From Eustoma russellianum (lineage: Eukaryota > Streptophyta > Magnoliopsida > Gentianales > Gentianaceae): a DNA stretch of 64,000 nucleotides. Position 1 is the first letter of the stretch, and the number at the start of each line of letters is the position of its first letter. The DNA lies in NCBI GenBank assembly GCA_036186865.1, contig AP025043.1, positions 28,337,108 through 28,401,107 on the forward strand. The letters are read 5' to 3'. Made by a program: the position numbers and the translations under genes. Shown piece after piece: positions 24,431-35,732 of this stretch. Under the pieces are notes generated by a model. It was not told the DNA's origin. It saw only the letters and a list, made by a program, of their open reading frames with translations, and ran no database searches.

Positions 24431-25542
24431 TTGCCACCAACAGTACAAGGTTTCTATCATACAGATGGGTTTCTACAAGCTCTGCGAATATAATTATTAC
24501 AGCTTATCCCTCTGTGTCGTTGCCTGTATTATCATGATACAGGCAACTTTGGTACGTTCAACCACTACACTTACGCAGTTACATGTTTCTTTTGATAGCG
24601 AGTTACTTATATTGTTGCCCTTAGTCTTAGGACTAAGGGCAACATCGGTATGTTGTAGTGCTCTATACATGATACCTTGGCACATCCTCATTACAGTGCT
24701 TGATACTAACGTGATATGTCAAACTTTCTTGCGAGGAAACCACTATCTGCTGCTCAATACACAATGGCTAAAACCACATATGCGTTGCATCAATGAATCG
24801 TCACAATATGCTACTGTCTCGATTATATCTTGGATGCAATATTCTATCATGCAGATGGGATGCCACATACACTGTGCATATAAAAATCATGGCTCATCAC
24901 TTTGTATTTGTTGCCTATACTATCGTGTTACAGGCAACTCTGGTACGTCTGCTCACGACCCTGCCACAAATACATGTGTCTTTTGATTACAAGTCGCTTA
25001 TATTGTTGCCCGCAGTCTTCGGACTACGGGCAACATCGGTATGTTGCAATGATGCATATATGATAATCTGGAACACACTCATTACATTCACTGACACTAA
25101 TGTGCTTTGTCATGCTTTCTTGTGAGGAAACCAATATATGCTCCTCACACATCAATGGCGGCATTCTTCTATGTGATTCAACCACGTTCCAACACAACAT
25201 ATCACTGCTTCAAGCCTACCTTGGTGGCATTACAACATTGATACAGTCAATACCTTTGAAGATGTGACACGATACATACTTATTCATTTAGATTTAGCAT
25301 ATAGTCAGCATCACTCCAATTATATAAATATGTACGTTTTTTCCTTCACCAAGGTTTTATCCACAAGGGTGGTTTTACTTGGTAAGGTTTCAATGCAGCA
25401 TATCATATATGATTGGAGACTGCACATTATTACTACTTTACACTTCCATTTTTCGTACAATGTACATTGTTGTAATATGGTTACCTCCACCACAAGTGAG
25501 GAATTTTTAATCTAATAAAAGCTCGCCTTATTCAAAAACAAA
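24431..25542 (+). other. LINE-E 3' UTR with four hairpins
   Basis: Hairpins at 24519-24529/24537-24547 (11 bp), 24614-24626/24631-24643 (13 bp, loop TTAG), 24910-24938 (7 bp plus imperfect extension) and 25005-25017/25022-25034 (13 positions, one mismatch, C(TTCG)G loop). Each is followed by TTGGTACG, ATCGGTATG, CTGGTACG and ATCGGTATG respectively. The pairs look like a duplicated two-hairpin module (24519-24650 and 24910-25040). Confidence 0.85.
25348..25383 (+). other. 36-nt covarying hairpin, LINE-E copy
   Basis: Outer stem ACCAAG/CTTGGT, fully paired although both ends differ from the GCC/GGC form elsewhere. Inner stem CCAC/GTGG. Confidence 0.8.
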
Positions 25543-25556
25543 TTGATGAAAGGAGG
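25543..25556. repeat. Target site duplication of LINE-E, right copy
   Basis: TTGATGAAAGGAGG, identical to 19140-19153. Confidence 0.93.
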
Positions 25557-25741
25557 TAGAGCCCCCTGTTTTATTGATTAGCCCTCACATATGGTAGAGG
25601 AAAAACCATTAGTACAAATGAAATGCCAGCACAATAGAATGAAACAACTGAGTGGATGAAAAATATAACTATTCAGCTGTAAAAACACTAGAGGTGAGGG
25701 ATGTTGCCCACAATGGATATGATATGCCTCATTAAAACCTT

Positions 25742-25777
25742 TGCAAGCAAAACCACTCTTGTGGATAAAATCTTGCA
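25742..25777 (-). other. 36-nt covarying hairpin, LINE-A copy
   Basis: Outer stem TGCAAG/CTTGCA, perfectly paired and different from all other copies at two pairs. Inner stem CCAC/GTGG with an AAGA loop. Confidence 0.8.
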
Positions 25778-26671
25778 TTAAAGAAAAGGGGTACATATTT
25801 ATCCAAAGTGGGACCAATAGTACACATCGCCATAAAAGCTCAAAGTAGAAGAGATGTTGTTGTTGACCAATATCCGTGTAGAATCCATATATGTCCATCG
25901 CCAAGTATAACTTGTAAAAGGAAGTCATGAAAATGTATATCAATGATATGCAGTAGAAAGATAATATCGAAGGAACAGAACTGAGGGCGTACCTGACCTG
26001 CCCGCATTTTTCTAAATGCAGGCAGAAGATGTATAATGGCGCCAATCCATAAGGAAGACATGCTCTCCTTTGCAAAAGGTAATGTAAATCAGACCTCGCA
26101 AAAAAGATAAACATACAGAGTATGCTAAACAGTAGCATGAAACCGAGATAAATAGACTCATAACTGCCAGTCTGAAAAAGGAAAGGTATGGTATCCGAGC
26201 TACCTGCATCAATAAATTGATATAGGCAGAAATAATATAAATGCCACCAGCCATATCAGTTGTGCATGTATGGTGTAGTCAAGTCAGTGAGTAGACAACC
26301 TCACGTGATGGGTGGTATGTGATGTATATCAATAAACTCAGTAAACCTAGAATGTTGTAGGGCGTGAGCTGCTAAATCATGAGCCACAGAATTTGTCTCC
26401 TGTGGTGAATATCGAAGCTCCGTATGCGCAAGATGCAAGAAAGTTTATAGTCCGTGAAAGTCATCTCTGAAGTCCCCGAAAACGGAAGTTGAGTTATCTA
26501 ACAAGCGAAGAATAATCACACAATCCGTCTATATGAAGAAGCCAATATGTTGAAGCGAATAATAAATTGTTGTGCATAGCAGTTCTTGAATTTCATCCCG
26601 AAGAAGGGAAAGTTTGGGTAATAAAAATGCAATCACGGAAACTAAAAATCCAGTTGAGTCTCGGACTACCG

Positions 26672-27211
26672 TGTTGAGAAAAAGGGTTTGAGTGATTACA
26701 AATGCATGATTTAAATGTTACGTGCTATGAAATACATGAATAAATTATTACTTGACACGCTTATGTGATAAACATGCTTATATATATTTTTGCCATACCA
26801 ACAAACCATGAAGCGTTCAAGCATAGATCATATGGCAACTATTTGTTGTTTTTGTACTATTTTAATGTGTCATGATTTATGAACTAAACTAGTTCATCAA
26901 GTGAAGTGCTTAAGTTAATGAACTAACTAGTTCATTAAGTGAAGACATATTTGGAGAGAGCTATATGACAACAAACTGAAAATGGAAAGTCTCCTCATCC
27001 CATTAATTCACAAGCCATTTTCATATATATTATATATATCCATATTTTTTTAAAAAGTCAGTATATACTTGTATTCCAACGTACCACTGACACGTCACAT
27101 ATATTATAAATGTACGTCGATGTCACACCACTATATACAACTCATATTTATGAATATATTCGGGTCTTATATCATATGGTATAAGTTATGGTGACGTCAA
27201 AATTATTCACA
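26672..27211 (+). mobile_element. LTR-K, copia-type solo LTR inside LINE-A, segment 1
   Basis: Begins TGTTGAGAAAAAGGG at 26672 inside the LINE-A RNase H. It aligns with the Sirevirus LTRs (GGGTTTGAGTGATT, AGTTCATTAAGTGAAG palindrome cluster at 26878-26945, CTTATATCATATGGTATAAG at about 27167). No internal coding region accompanies it, so it reads as a solo LTR. It is interrupted at 27211 by LINE-B. Confidence 0.82.
27199..27211. repeat. Probable target duplication of LINE-B, left copy
   Basis: AAAATTATTCACA; the right copy at 28849-28861 reads AAAATTACTCACA (one mismatch). Confidence 0.7.
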
Positions 27212-27218
27212 CACACTT

Positions 27219-28189
27219 TTATATGGCATAAACTGCTCCATCCAAAGCAAAAGATTTTTCTATGGAAATGGTATCACAAGGCACTACCCATCCCACAGAA
27301 CTTGGCAAGATTCACATAGATTTTTCCCACACAGTGTCCTTTTTGCTTAAGAGATAGCATAACTGTTGATCATATACTCTTAACATGTCTGGAGATTTCA
27401 CCAATTTGGGAATATTATAGTCTATGTCTGGATGGACCAGCCTATAGATCAGTAGAGCTACGACCATACTTAATGCAGTGGTGGATCTCCTCTCAGGGTA
27501 AATCAACTAAAGGTCAGCTACGAATAATATTGCCAGGCCATCTTATGTGGGAAATTTGGAAAGCCTACACATCTATTGTATTCGGAGAAGGAAGCTGGGA
27601 TAAACGTAGGGTGACTGAGCTGACTCGACGCTCACTATATGAGTGGACGCTTGGACAGAAAGGAAAGAAACACATACTACCAGATAATAATCTTGCTATG
27701 CTGGGACTAATACCAAAATTATCAACACCCCGATGTATGGTGATTCGTTGGAAAACTCCTCCCCCAGGATGACATAAACTTAATGTGGATGCTGCTTATG
27801 GGAGAACAACTGCAGCTGCTGGAGCACTGATAAGGGATTCCACAGGTGGATTTATTGAAGCTACATCATTTGTTTTGCCCACTTCAACACCAGACCAAGC
27901 GGAACTGCAAGCTGTAGTGCTAGCAGTCCTATATTTTGCTCGTTATGGATATCGTCTGGATGTGGAAACTGATGCTCAGGGAATTCTAACAAAAATTCGG
28001 GAACGGAGATCATTATTAGCGAGCATTTTACATGATCTTATGATATCACAGGCATTTACTGTAGACTACATACCAAGGGAGATTAATAAGGCGGCACACT
28101 ACTTAGCTCAATATGGTCAGCAACATCAACAACTCACTTTATTTTCAGCTTTGCAAGAACTACCACCTATAGTTCGAGCAACAATATAG
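27219..28189 (+). pseudogene. LINE-B ORF2 remnant (zinc-binding region, RNase H)
   Basis: Reads FIWHKLLHPKQKIFLWKWYHKALP..., then the zinc-binding motif CPFCLRDSITVDHILLTC, a linker, and RNase H (LNVDAAYGRTTAAAG, AELQA, ETDAQG, NKAAHYLAQY). Stops: TAG near 27317 and TGA at about 27770, just before the RNase H, where sister copies have an Arg codon (GRLKLNVD). Otherwise it is fairly well preserved, so the insertion is not very old. Confidence 0.85.
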
Positions 28190-28848
28190 ACTAACACCAC
28201 ACCAAACTTACGCCATGGATAAAAACTTTGTTGCAGACAGTTGCCCATGCCCCCATATGGTATGGGCAACCCGGGTATGCTTCATCTCTATAGTTTTCCT
28301 TACATACGCATTTGGATGGTCGTCTGTATCTTAGCATACAGACAACGCGGGTAGTGTTTCTTCCAAATATGACTGTGTTCTTTTAGTACTGATATATTCA
28401 CATTTACTCATAATGTTTTGCATTCCTTGCATGATCGTTTCTGGAGAAAACGGGAGGACTTATCCTGCTCAAGCAACTGCACAATCGGGAACTCCCTATG
28501 CACTTAATGGCGGACAAGGCATCCTGGCTCACATCCACTTGGGTCCCTTCTCAAGCGACAAGACATTACATTGTTGTTTACATATGTTGTATTCTTCGTC
28601 TCTTATTACAGATATACACTCCAATCATATAAATATGCACGCTTTTTCCTTCGCCAAGGTTTTATCCACAAGGGTGGTTTTACTTGGCAAGGTTTTAATG
28701 CGACATATCATATATGATTGGAGAACACAAATTATCACAGCATTATATTCACACTTTGCATATGATGACGTGTAACATGTAACAAAGGTATTCCTCTACC
28801 ACAAGTGAGGGTTATATCAATAAAACATACCTCTTTTGATTAAAAAAA
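28190..28848 (+). other. LINE-B 3' UTR with two hairpins
   Basis: Hairpins at 28240-28248/28262-28270 (9 bp, GTTGCCCAT arm) and 28322-28329/28336-28343 (8 bp, GTCTGTAT arm). They are followed by CCGGGTATG and GCGGGTAGTG. The 36-nt hairpin follows at 28653. Confidence 0.8.
28653..28688 (+). other. 36-nt covarying hairpin, LINE-B copy
   Basis: Outer stem GCCAAG/CTTGGC (perfect), inner stem CCAC/GTGG with an AAGG loop. Confidence 0.8.
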
Positions 28849-30264
28849 ATTACTCACAACTGAGCCTTAATTTGTGGGAAATTCAAACTCAATTGTTTAA
28901 AGCACATGGTGTTTTTAAACATCAGCCATATGAGCTGAATATAAACCTTATTTTAAGTATATTATGTGTGACATAATATATATTACATGTGTAAGAAGTT
29001 TAAAATTAATCGGACAAAAATCGCATAATCGACGAAAGTCGAAAATCCGGTTTTCTACAAACTTACACACATGGAGCGATTTTATCATAAATGTAACATG
29101 TATCTAGAAACTTTTTACACATTCAAGACATGTTAAAGTGTTCTAGAAAATTCAAAATAAGGCTGATTATAATTTACCATATATGTGTGATTATTGTGCA
29201 TTATTTGACAAAGCTTGTCAAAAGAAAATTTCAGCATATGTGCCGTCTTCTTTACACGCCATTTCAGCCATGTTGGAGCCAAGATGGAACTTATTTGACA
29301 CTTCAATTGGTGGAGGACATGCCACACTATATTGGTGACATTGAAGAGGGCACCACATAAGGAAAGAATTCAAAAGAAACACATGCTGAGAATTTCAGCA
29401 CATGTTTGCTATTGTGGCCGATTTTTACCCCATTGATTGTCTTCAATTGTCTTCCAAAATTGAAGGGGGTTAATTTGTGATTGTATGGTAATTATTCAAC
29501 CTGATTTTGAGCACATGTTTTTAGATTTTTTGAAAATTTTACAGCTCATTTAAAGGGTACTAAGGTGGACTAATGATGACCAATCAACAAGTGACAACTA
29601 GGTAATGGCAAGTCATCCATCCAATCATATTGCACCAAGTAAGCAAGATTGTGTCATCTTTTACACAATGCAATCTTCCAAGGGCATTAAAGACAATTCT
29701 CAAGTAGGAAGAGGAACCCTAGGAAGCTGCCTTGATGCCAAAAAAAAGAAGATGGTGCAAGACAAGGCTAAGCAACAATTCATATTCTTATAAGTGCAAA
29801 AGGCAAGACTACTCTCTCTTCTTCTTCCTTTATTTCTCTTCTTCTTAGTCTCAAGACTATCATTCATATATTCCACATATTATATAGCCTTTGATTATAC
29901 CACATATACACGTTCGTTTCTTGTAAAATGTTGATCAAGGTGTGATCAAATCTTCATTCGATCAGTGGTGGTATTTGTGATTAGTTTGCTTGATTGTTTT
30001 AATTGTAAAAGGGTGGAGTTAGTGTTTAACTCCATTCAACATTGTGGTAAAGTGTTTTTGTGTTTAGTGATAACCGAGAAAGGTGTCCTCGAAGACTGGA
30101 GTAGGTTATTTTAATCGAACCAGTATAAAATTCTTGGTGTTCTTATTTTTTAGCACTTTTACTTTCAGTTCCTGTTTTCTACATTGTTTTTATCGCAACG
30201 GTAAAAATAGCAAACGACTTTCAAAAATCACAAAATTTTGCAGAAACATAACCACACGTCCAGC
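28849..30264 (+). mobile_element. LTR-K, segment 2
   Basis: Continuation of the copia-type LTR after LINE-B. It aligns with the Sirevirus LTR from the TATATTATGTGTGACATAATATATA tract (about 28955) through GGTTTTCTAC, GTGTTCTAGAAAATT, the CACATGCTGA-AATTTCAGCA motif (about 29380) and GAACCAGTATAAAATTCTTGG (30117). The last piece contains TATAAAA-like sequence and is probably the core promoter region. Small open frames (29130-29360, 29605-29793, 30083-30289) have no homologous partner and are not called. It ends abruptly at the truncated gypsy LTR. Confidence 0.82.
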
Positions 30265-33200
30265 AAATACTATAATCATTCAAGTATGAGTTATGGACCA
30301 TGGTCAATTCACCTAAGGGCCTAAGGAATTTTTGCCACAAGGCATGAAAAGAGACTTAGAAGGTTTTTCACATTTATAAGAAGGCTAATCTTGAAGGCCT
30401 TCTTAAAATAAGCCCAAATAGAAATTAAGGAGTTTTAAGTAGTGGGGCAATTTTCCCCCAACTTTCACAAAATTTCGGCCCCATGAGCCCAAAAAGGATC
30501 ATAATTTTCCTAATCATATTTTAAATCAAGAAAAAGGCAAAATAATTAGTAAAAAGGGGACAACTACCCAAATATCTTTTCATTAAACACACTTGGAAAG
30601 TGACTTAAGCATGGTAATGGCTACTAAATGCCATTACCGCCGGATTCACCTCTATGGATAACCAAAAAGCCTTTCAAATCTTACTATGGTTACTTTATGT
30701 TAACCACAAGCTAAAGTAACCGAAGTTAGCCTTAAAGTAACTCTAGTTGGATAAAGTAACCCAAGTTAGCATTAAAGTAACCCAAGTTAGCTAAAGTAAC
30801 TTAAGTTAATTAACTCTAATTAGTCTAACCAAGCCAAGGTAACCCCTTCTTCCCTCATGCTTTCCAATGGCTAAACCACTTAGCCTAGTGAAGAAATTTC
30901 TCTCCAAGAAACTCTAGAACACTCTCAATCTCAACCCTCAAGAATTCACAAAAAAAAAGAAGGGACAAGGACTTCCTCCCCATCTCACACAGCAAACTTG
31001 AGCCAAGGTAGGACAAAATCTTCAAGCCTCAAGAATCTGCTAGGTAAGTAGAATGTCTAGCTTCTTAGTTAAGTTACATAATTCATAGAGTGAAGCTCAC
31101 ATTTCTACCTTTTTCTTGCTCAAAAACTGTGACCCCCATGGTCACTAGGTGCAAGCTTTCAAGCTCTTAAGTGGTACTAGTTCTTAAGAGGTTTGAACAC
31201 CATTCAAGCTTCATCTTGGTAAGCCAATCTAGCCTCTATTTAGTTTTATCTTTCACTTAAAATAATGGCTAACATTTGTTCTTTTTCTTCCTCAAAAACC
31301 GTGGGCTTTATATATTGAAGAGGATGAAGACTTCACTTCATTTCATCCAAGTTCCAAGCTAAGGAAAGGTTTAAGCTTGAAGAGGCAAGTACACTATAAA
31401 TACTCTTGACTTGTGTGTGAAAGTATATGCTTGAATGTCTAGTTATTGCTAAGATTTAATCTTAGATGGAAATGTTAAGCTTGAAGCATATAAATTTCGG
31501 ATTCCTTAGGAAAGTGGCTTGCATGTATGAGATTCCTTCAAAAGATGGATTCTTTGTCCTTTTAAATATGAAAATGATGCTTGTCTAAGTTGAATGTAGC
31601 AAAGTTCTCTTCTTTCATATGTAAGGGGGACGGTTGGATGAAAAGTTTGAGGTAAATATTGTTCTTGTGAAAGATTGTGATTTGTGGGGTAAAGGATGCA
31701 TGCAAGTTGTATGCTTTATGACTTAGGTGTAATATGTTCATTATGGCGATGAAATTTAAGCCCTTGCAAGTGTATGAAACGGGCTGTTTTGGGGGTACGG
31801 GACATACAAACTAGATGTGACGTGAATAGATTTTACTATGTACAAAATGTGCAAATTCAAGGTGTGCTATGTGTGACCTTCAAAATCGTTTCCGAAGTGA
31901 TTTGTAGATGACCTTTGTATGTATTAGAACCTTTGAAGTTTATGCTAAGAAGTGTATTTGATGATTTGTAAGCCATTCTTGAAGAATAGCTTAAGTTGGG
32001 ACACTTGTAGTAAGTAAAGTGACAAAATGGAATTTATTGGAACAGGGCAGAATAATGTGATGTTTTGTATAACCTAAAAAGGGATCTTAGAAGCATTCAA
32101 TTTGGCTAATTTTTGGCATGACACTAGCCCTATGTGTATGGTAAATATGAGAGGTGGAATTTTGGTAAAAGAAGCTATGGTTTGTCCTTAATGGAATTTT
32201 TAGTAAATGTGGTCAAGCTGAAATTACTGGACTGGACAGAATTTAAGTGATGTATTGATTGACCCGAAAATGGACCTTAGAAATATGAAAATGGGCTGAT
32301 TTTTGGTAGGATTCTAGCCTTATGTGTATACTAAGTCTATAAGTTGGAATTTTTGAAAAAGGACTTACGGTTTGGTCACAATAAAATTTTTAGTAAGACT
32401 GGCCGCTCCAGAACCAGCATGTACCTGTTTTTAGAAAGGTGAGTAGATGACCTCATAAAAGTCGTTATATTACTCCGGAAATTTTATGACAACTAATTAG
32501 GACATAGATGAGTATGTCCATGTAAATTAATCATCTTGAAATTATTATTTTAAGGGGTAACTACTGAAATTAAGTGGACACTACGAAACTGGAAAACTGG
32601 GCCGAATTACGAAACTAGTTGGGGGACTTCGTTCTCGTGGTTTAGACTTGTTCAAACGGTTTGGGCTCATGGATATTAATTCGTGGCATGTCTACAGTAT
32701 TTTTCAGGTCTGGCCCAAATTGAGTAAGACTTATTGGGCTTGAAAGAAAGGTAAAAAGATGGGTACTGCACTGCTGAATTCAGCAGTACCCTGTTTAGTG
32801 ATTTAATAGCTTAAGGGTGTTACATGTCTCGAAACATTATGAAACTTTTATGGAAAGTAGAAAAGATGCCCTTATGCATGTGCATGTCAAGAAATCATGA
32901 TAATTTTCCTAAAATATGAGGTTTCTAGGCCGAGCAAAACGGAACAAGAATTCTGGAAATTTTTCCAGCCTAAAGAATATGACCATACATGTAGGTATGC
33001 GATGCGTTTTGTCACGAACTACATAGTGCACGCCATACATTGCATCATCATCATTTAGATGATTTATGGAACTGATTTTATGACAAAGAATGATGAAAAA
33101 GCATTTTTAAAGAAAAGATTCCGTTTTGAAAAGAACGCTTTCCATTGGTACCGTTTATTTCTGGCCAGCATGACCCACTCCAGATCTGGGGTTAATTAAT

Positions 33201-34129
33201 CTGATGATTATGACCGTTCAGGTCCAAAGAGAATAGACCTGATTATGATTATGACCTTACAGGCCTGGAGAGAATAGACCTGGTTATGACGATTATGACC
33301 ATACAGGCCCGGAGAGAATAAACCTGATGACTATGATTGATGATGTGACCATTTTCAGATCCGGAAATAATAGGTTCGAAGGGAAGAATATGACCGTCTC
33401 AGATCCGGATAGAATAGATCTGAACACTCTCTTGTTTTCATTGACGATGATGTTTTGAAAGAAAGAACGAAAGAACTTATCCTCATTTTATCATGTTGCA
33501 TTTAATGGTTCGTCGAATATTTGGTACATTGTTACTTAGGCTAAGATGTTATGGCTTGATATCTCCTAAGTTATGATTTTAAATAAGTTATGAGCTTGTT
33601 ACTTACGGATATTGGATGGAAGATCAGGTATGTTACTAAACTAAATTTTTGGGGTTTGGTTTTTGTATGTACTTTCTATTTAATTCATGATTATTTATGG
33701 TTTACTTGCTGGTGACGTCGTCACTCACCCCCTTATTTTTCCTCCCAGAACCCACAGGAAATAGGGTCGAATGGATCGAGGACGAGCCTAGGGTTCCTTA
33801 TCCGTAGAAGAGCGAAAGGAGGATGACTTAAGGGTTTTTGTTGTGATGGTCATGACGGATGAACTTTTTATGATCTTATGTTGGAAACATTGACCTTTGG
33901 ATTTCTGCATTTTGCGAACATGTTTGTAAGACTATGATGGATATTTAGACGCTTTTACTTTAAAAGTTTTTATTCTGCCTCGATTTCTCTTACTTGTTAA
34001 AGTGTAAGCATAAAGGTTCACATATTATGTGATGGACCAAGACATGTTATGGATTGACGCCTGGTACTCTCCGTAGTGAAGTACGCTGGGGGCACCGTAT
34101 CCAGCTAGGCCGGGGTGCGGGGCGCTACA
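30265..34129 (+). repeat. Gypsy 5' LTR, missing its first ~128 bp
   Basis: Aligns with the 3' LTR from position 42842 onward and ends GGGGCGCTACA at 34129. The first ~128 bp found at 42714-42841 are absent, along with about 45 bp of LTR-K, so one deletion removed both sides of the left junction. An imperfect ~45-bp tandem array (GAGAATAGACCTG...) lies at about 33205-33330. No gene is seen in it. Confidence 0.9.
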
Positions 34130-34131
34130 GG

Positions 34132-34143
34132 TGGTATCAGAGC
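34132..34143 (+). promoter_or_regulatory. Gypsy primer-binding site
   Basis: TGGTATCAGAGC two bases after the 5' LTR, complementary to the 3' end of plant initiator tRNA-Met. Confidence 0.92.
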
Positions 34144-34416
34144 CGAGGCTCTAGATCCGGGCATAATATAGAATTAAGCTATGATTTTAGAAATCTAAGA
34201 TTGATCTTAGATGTAAGTCATGATCTTAGATGAGAGTTGACCTTAAACTAGGATGACTTAGACTGGAAATTAGAGTCATGACTTAATAACGAAAATCCTA
34301 GTCCATGAAATTTTATATCTTCTTGAGTTATCAATTTAAACTTCTATTGGATTATGAATTAAGTTTTGTCACATATTATGACATTCCAACCTTGAATAAA
34401 ACCCCGACACTTCATA

Positions 34417-35649
34417 GTGCAGATGACACGACCACGAGGCAGATCTGCCAGAGCCAGACCAGAGGTGCAGGAGCCTATTCCTCCTCCACCTGCTCAGGTT
34501 CCTCCACCACCACCACCACAAGATCAAAATCCACCTCTGGCTCAGAATATTCCCCAACCCCAGGGGCCTTTACCACAAATGATTCCAGATATTAATGCTT
34601 TCCAGAATTTCTGCCAGAATGAAACCCAAATCGGTCAAGTAATGTTACAGCAGAATCTCTTCAGCCTCACGAACCGGTCAGGGATGCTCAGTACTACTTT
34701 GAAAAACTGAAAAGAGCTAATGTTCCACCATTCGAAGGAAAATCGGACTCGGATGCCGCTGAAAAGTGGTTGGATGAGGTGGAAAATTGTTTCGAGTTGA
34801 TCCGAGCACCTGAAGAAGTAAATACTCAAGCTGTCAGGCCGTTCCTGCTGGGGGAAGCGAACCAGTGGTGGAAGGCCAATATGCAAACCTTGCTAAGGCC
34901 AATTCCATGGGAAAGATTTCTCCAAGAATTTAACAAATTTTACATACCACCATCAGTCAAGTTGCAGAAGAGACATGAGTTCGAATCATTAGTACAAGAG
35001 CAAGGAATGACAGTTGCAGAGTATGCTAACAAGTTCATAGCCCTGGGAAGGTTTCAACCATCTACTATGAACGATGAGGAGACAAAAATGTTGAAGTTTG
35101 AGAGAGGGTTAAACCCTAGGATCAGGACCTAGTTGGTCAATGCAAGCCCGACCAATTTTGGTGCATTATTGGACGCTTGTTACAGAATAGAGAGGGATAT
35201 TATTCGCCGTGATGAGATAGGACAGAAAAGAGGAAGAGAAACATCAGGGAATGGAGGGTCCCGCAAAGCCGCAAAGCAGAACTCAAGAGGCCCAGGATGA
35301 CAAGAAAAGAGTCGGTTTCAACGCCGTTCTCAAAAGAATCAGTCAAAGAATCAAGGCCAGCAGTCAGCTATTCCAAATTGCTCTCACTGCAATAAGCGTC
35401 ACGTTGGGGAGTGCTACTTTCAGGCAGGAAAGTGCTTTGGGTGTGGCAAGGTGGGCCATATCCTCAAAGACTGTCCGGATAAGGGAACCACATGCTTTGG
35501 GTGTGGAAAAGTAGGACACATGGTCAAAGATTGCCCGGGGAAAGGAGCCCCACAGCAGCAACAACCTAAGAACCATCGTCAGCATACAAATGCGAGAGTC
35601 CATGCTATGACAGACGCAGCTGCTAAAGAGGCCAATGATGTGGTGGCAG
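34417..35649 (+). pseudogene. Gypsy gag (capsid and nucleocapsid), broken
   Basis: Starts MTRPRGRSARARPEVQEP with a Pro-rich spacer. A frameshift near 34660 leads into the capsid-like Retrotrans_gag region (EKWLDEVENCFELI, ANQWWKANMQ, WERFLQEFNKFYIP, VAEYANKFIALGRF, about 34680-35130). In-frame stops follow at 35130 (TAG) and near 35298 (TGA). The nucleocapsid has three Cys/His clusters: CSHCNKRHVGEC, CFGCGKVGHILKDC and CFGCGKVGHMVKDC. Having two near-identical knuckles side by side suggests a local duplication. The coding region reaches the candidate 5' splice site at 35650. Confidence 0.85.
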
Positions 35650-35732
35650 GTACATTTTAAAGTTTATGCAATACTTAGATTTTTGTCATATACTATTGCC
35701 TTGCTGTTGCTTAGTAAATCTTGCATATCCAG
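35650..35732 (+). other. Candidate 83-bp GT-AG intron in gypsy (gag/protease junction)
   Basis: Upstream coding ends ...GTG GCA G, then GTACAT...; the segment ends ...TATCCAG before GAGCTATTTTAGTATGC. Removing 35650-35732 joins frame 3 to frame 2 and reads VVAGAILVCSVPANVLFDSG, a natural gag-to-protease transition. The segment has in-frame stops and is T-rich like plant introns. Splicing is inferred, not shown. Confidence 0.6.

Larger units (their letters stand above)
19154..25542 (+). mobile_element. LINE-E, nearly full-length LINE nested in the LINE-A 3' end
   Basis: Plus-strand LINE bounded by perfect 14-bp target duplications. The 5' UTR is only 20 bp (19154-19173), so it is probably slightly 5'-truncated. 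It contains ORF1, ORF2 and a 3' UTR with four hairpins, and ends in CACAAGTGAGG, AATAAA (25514-25519) and an A-rich tail. Its sequence is more AT-rich and clearly diverged from LINE-C/D, so it is a different subfamily. Many stops and frameshifts. Confidence 0.92.
25543..26671 (-). mobile_element. LINE-A, 3' segment (end of RNase H plus 3' UTR)
   Basis: Minus strand. RNase H continues from the break at 26671 (VVRDSTGFLVSV...SPQETNSVAHDLAAHALQHSRF, about 26671-26300) with an in-frame stop, followed by the 3' UTR. Hairpins at 25998-26007/26016-26025 (10 positions, one mismatch) and a weaker one near 26195-26230 are followed on the minus strand by CAGGTACG and CTCGGATACC. The end carries CATATGTGAGGG and the polyadenylation signal (TTTATT on plus, 25570-25575). 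The preceding piece of the RNase H lies at 47229, on the far side of LTR-K. Confidence 0.85.
27212..28848 (+). mobile_element. LINE-B, 5'-truncated LINE nested in LTR-K
   Basis: About 1.6 kb, plus strand. It starts inside the zinc-binding region of ORF2 and runs through RNase H to a 3' UTR ending in CACAAGTGAGGG, AATAAA (28819-28824) and an A-run. A 13-bp near-perfect duplication flanks it. About 250 bp of LTR-K expected around this point are missing, judged against the Sirevirus LTRs. Confidence 0.85.

Noticed and set aside
29605..30289. Small plus-strand genes between LINE-B and the gypsy element
   Set aside because: The interval aligns with non-coding Sirevirus LTR sequence; the short open frames are not conserved there.
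34132..34143. A tRNA gene signalled by the TGGTATCAGAGC sequence
   Set aside because: It is only the primer-binding complement next to an LTR. No cloverleaf or internal promoter boxes surround it.
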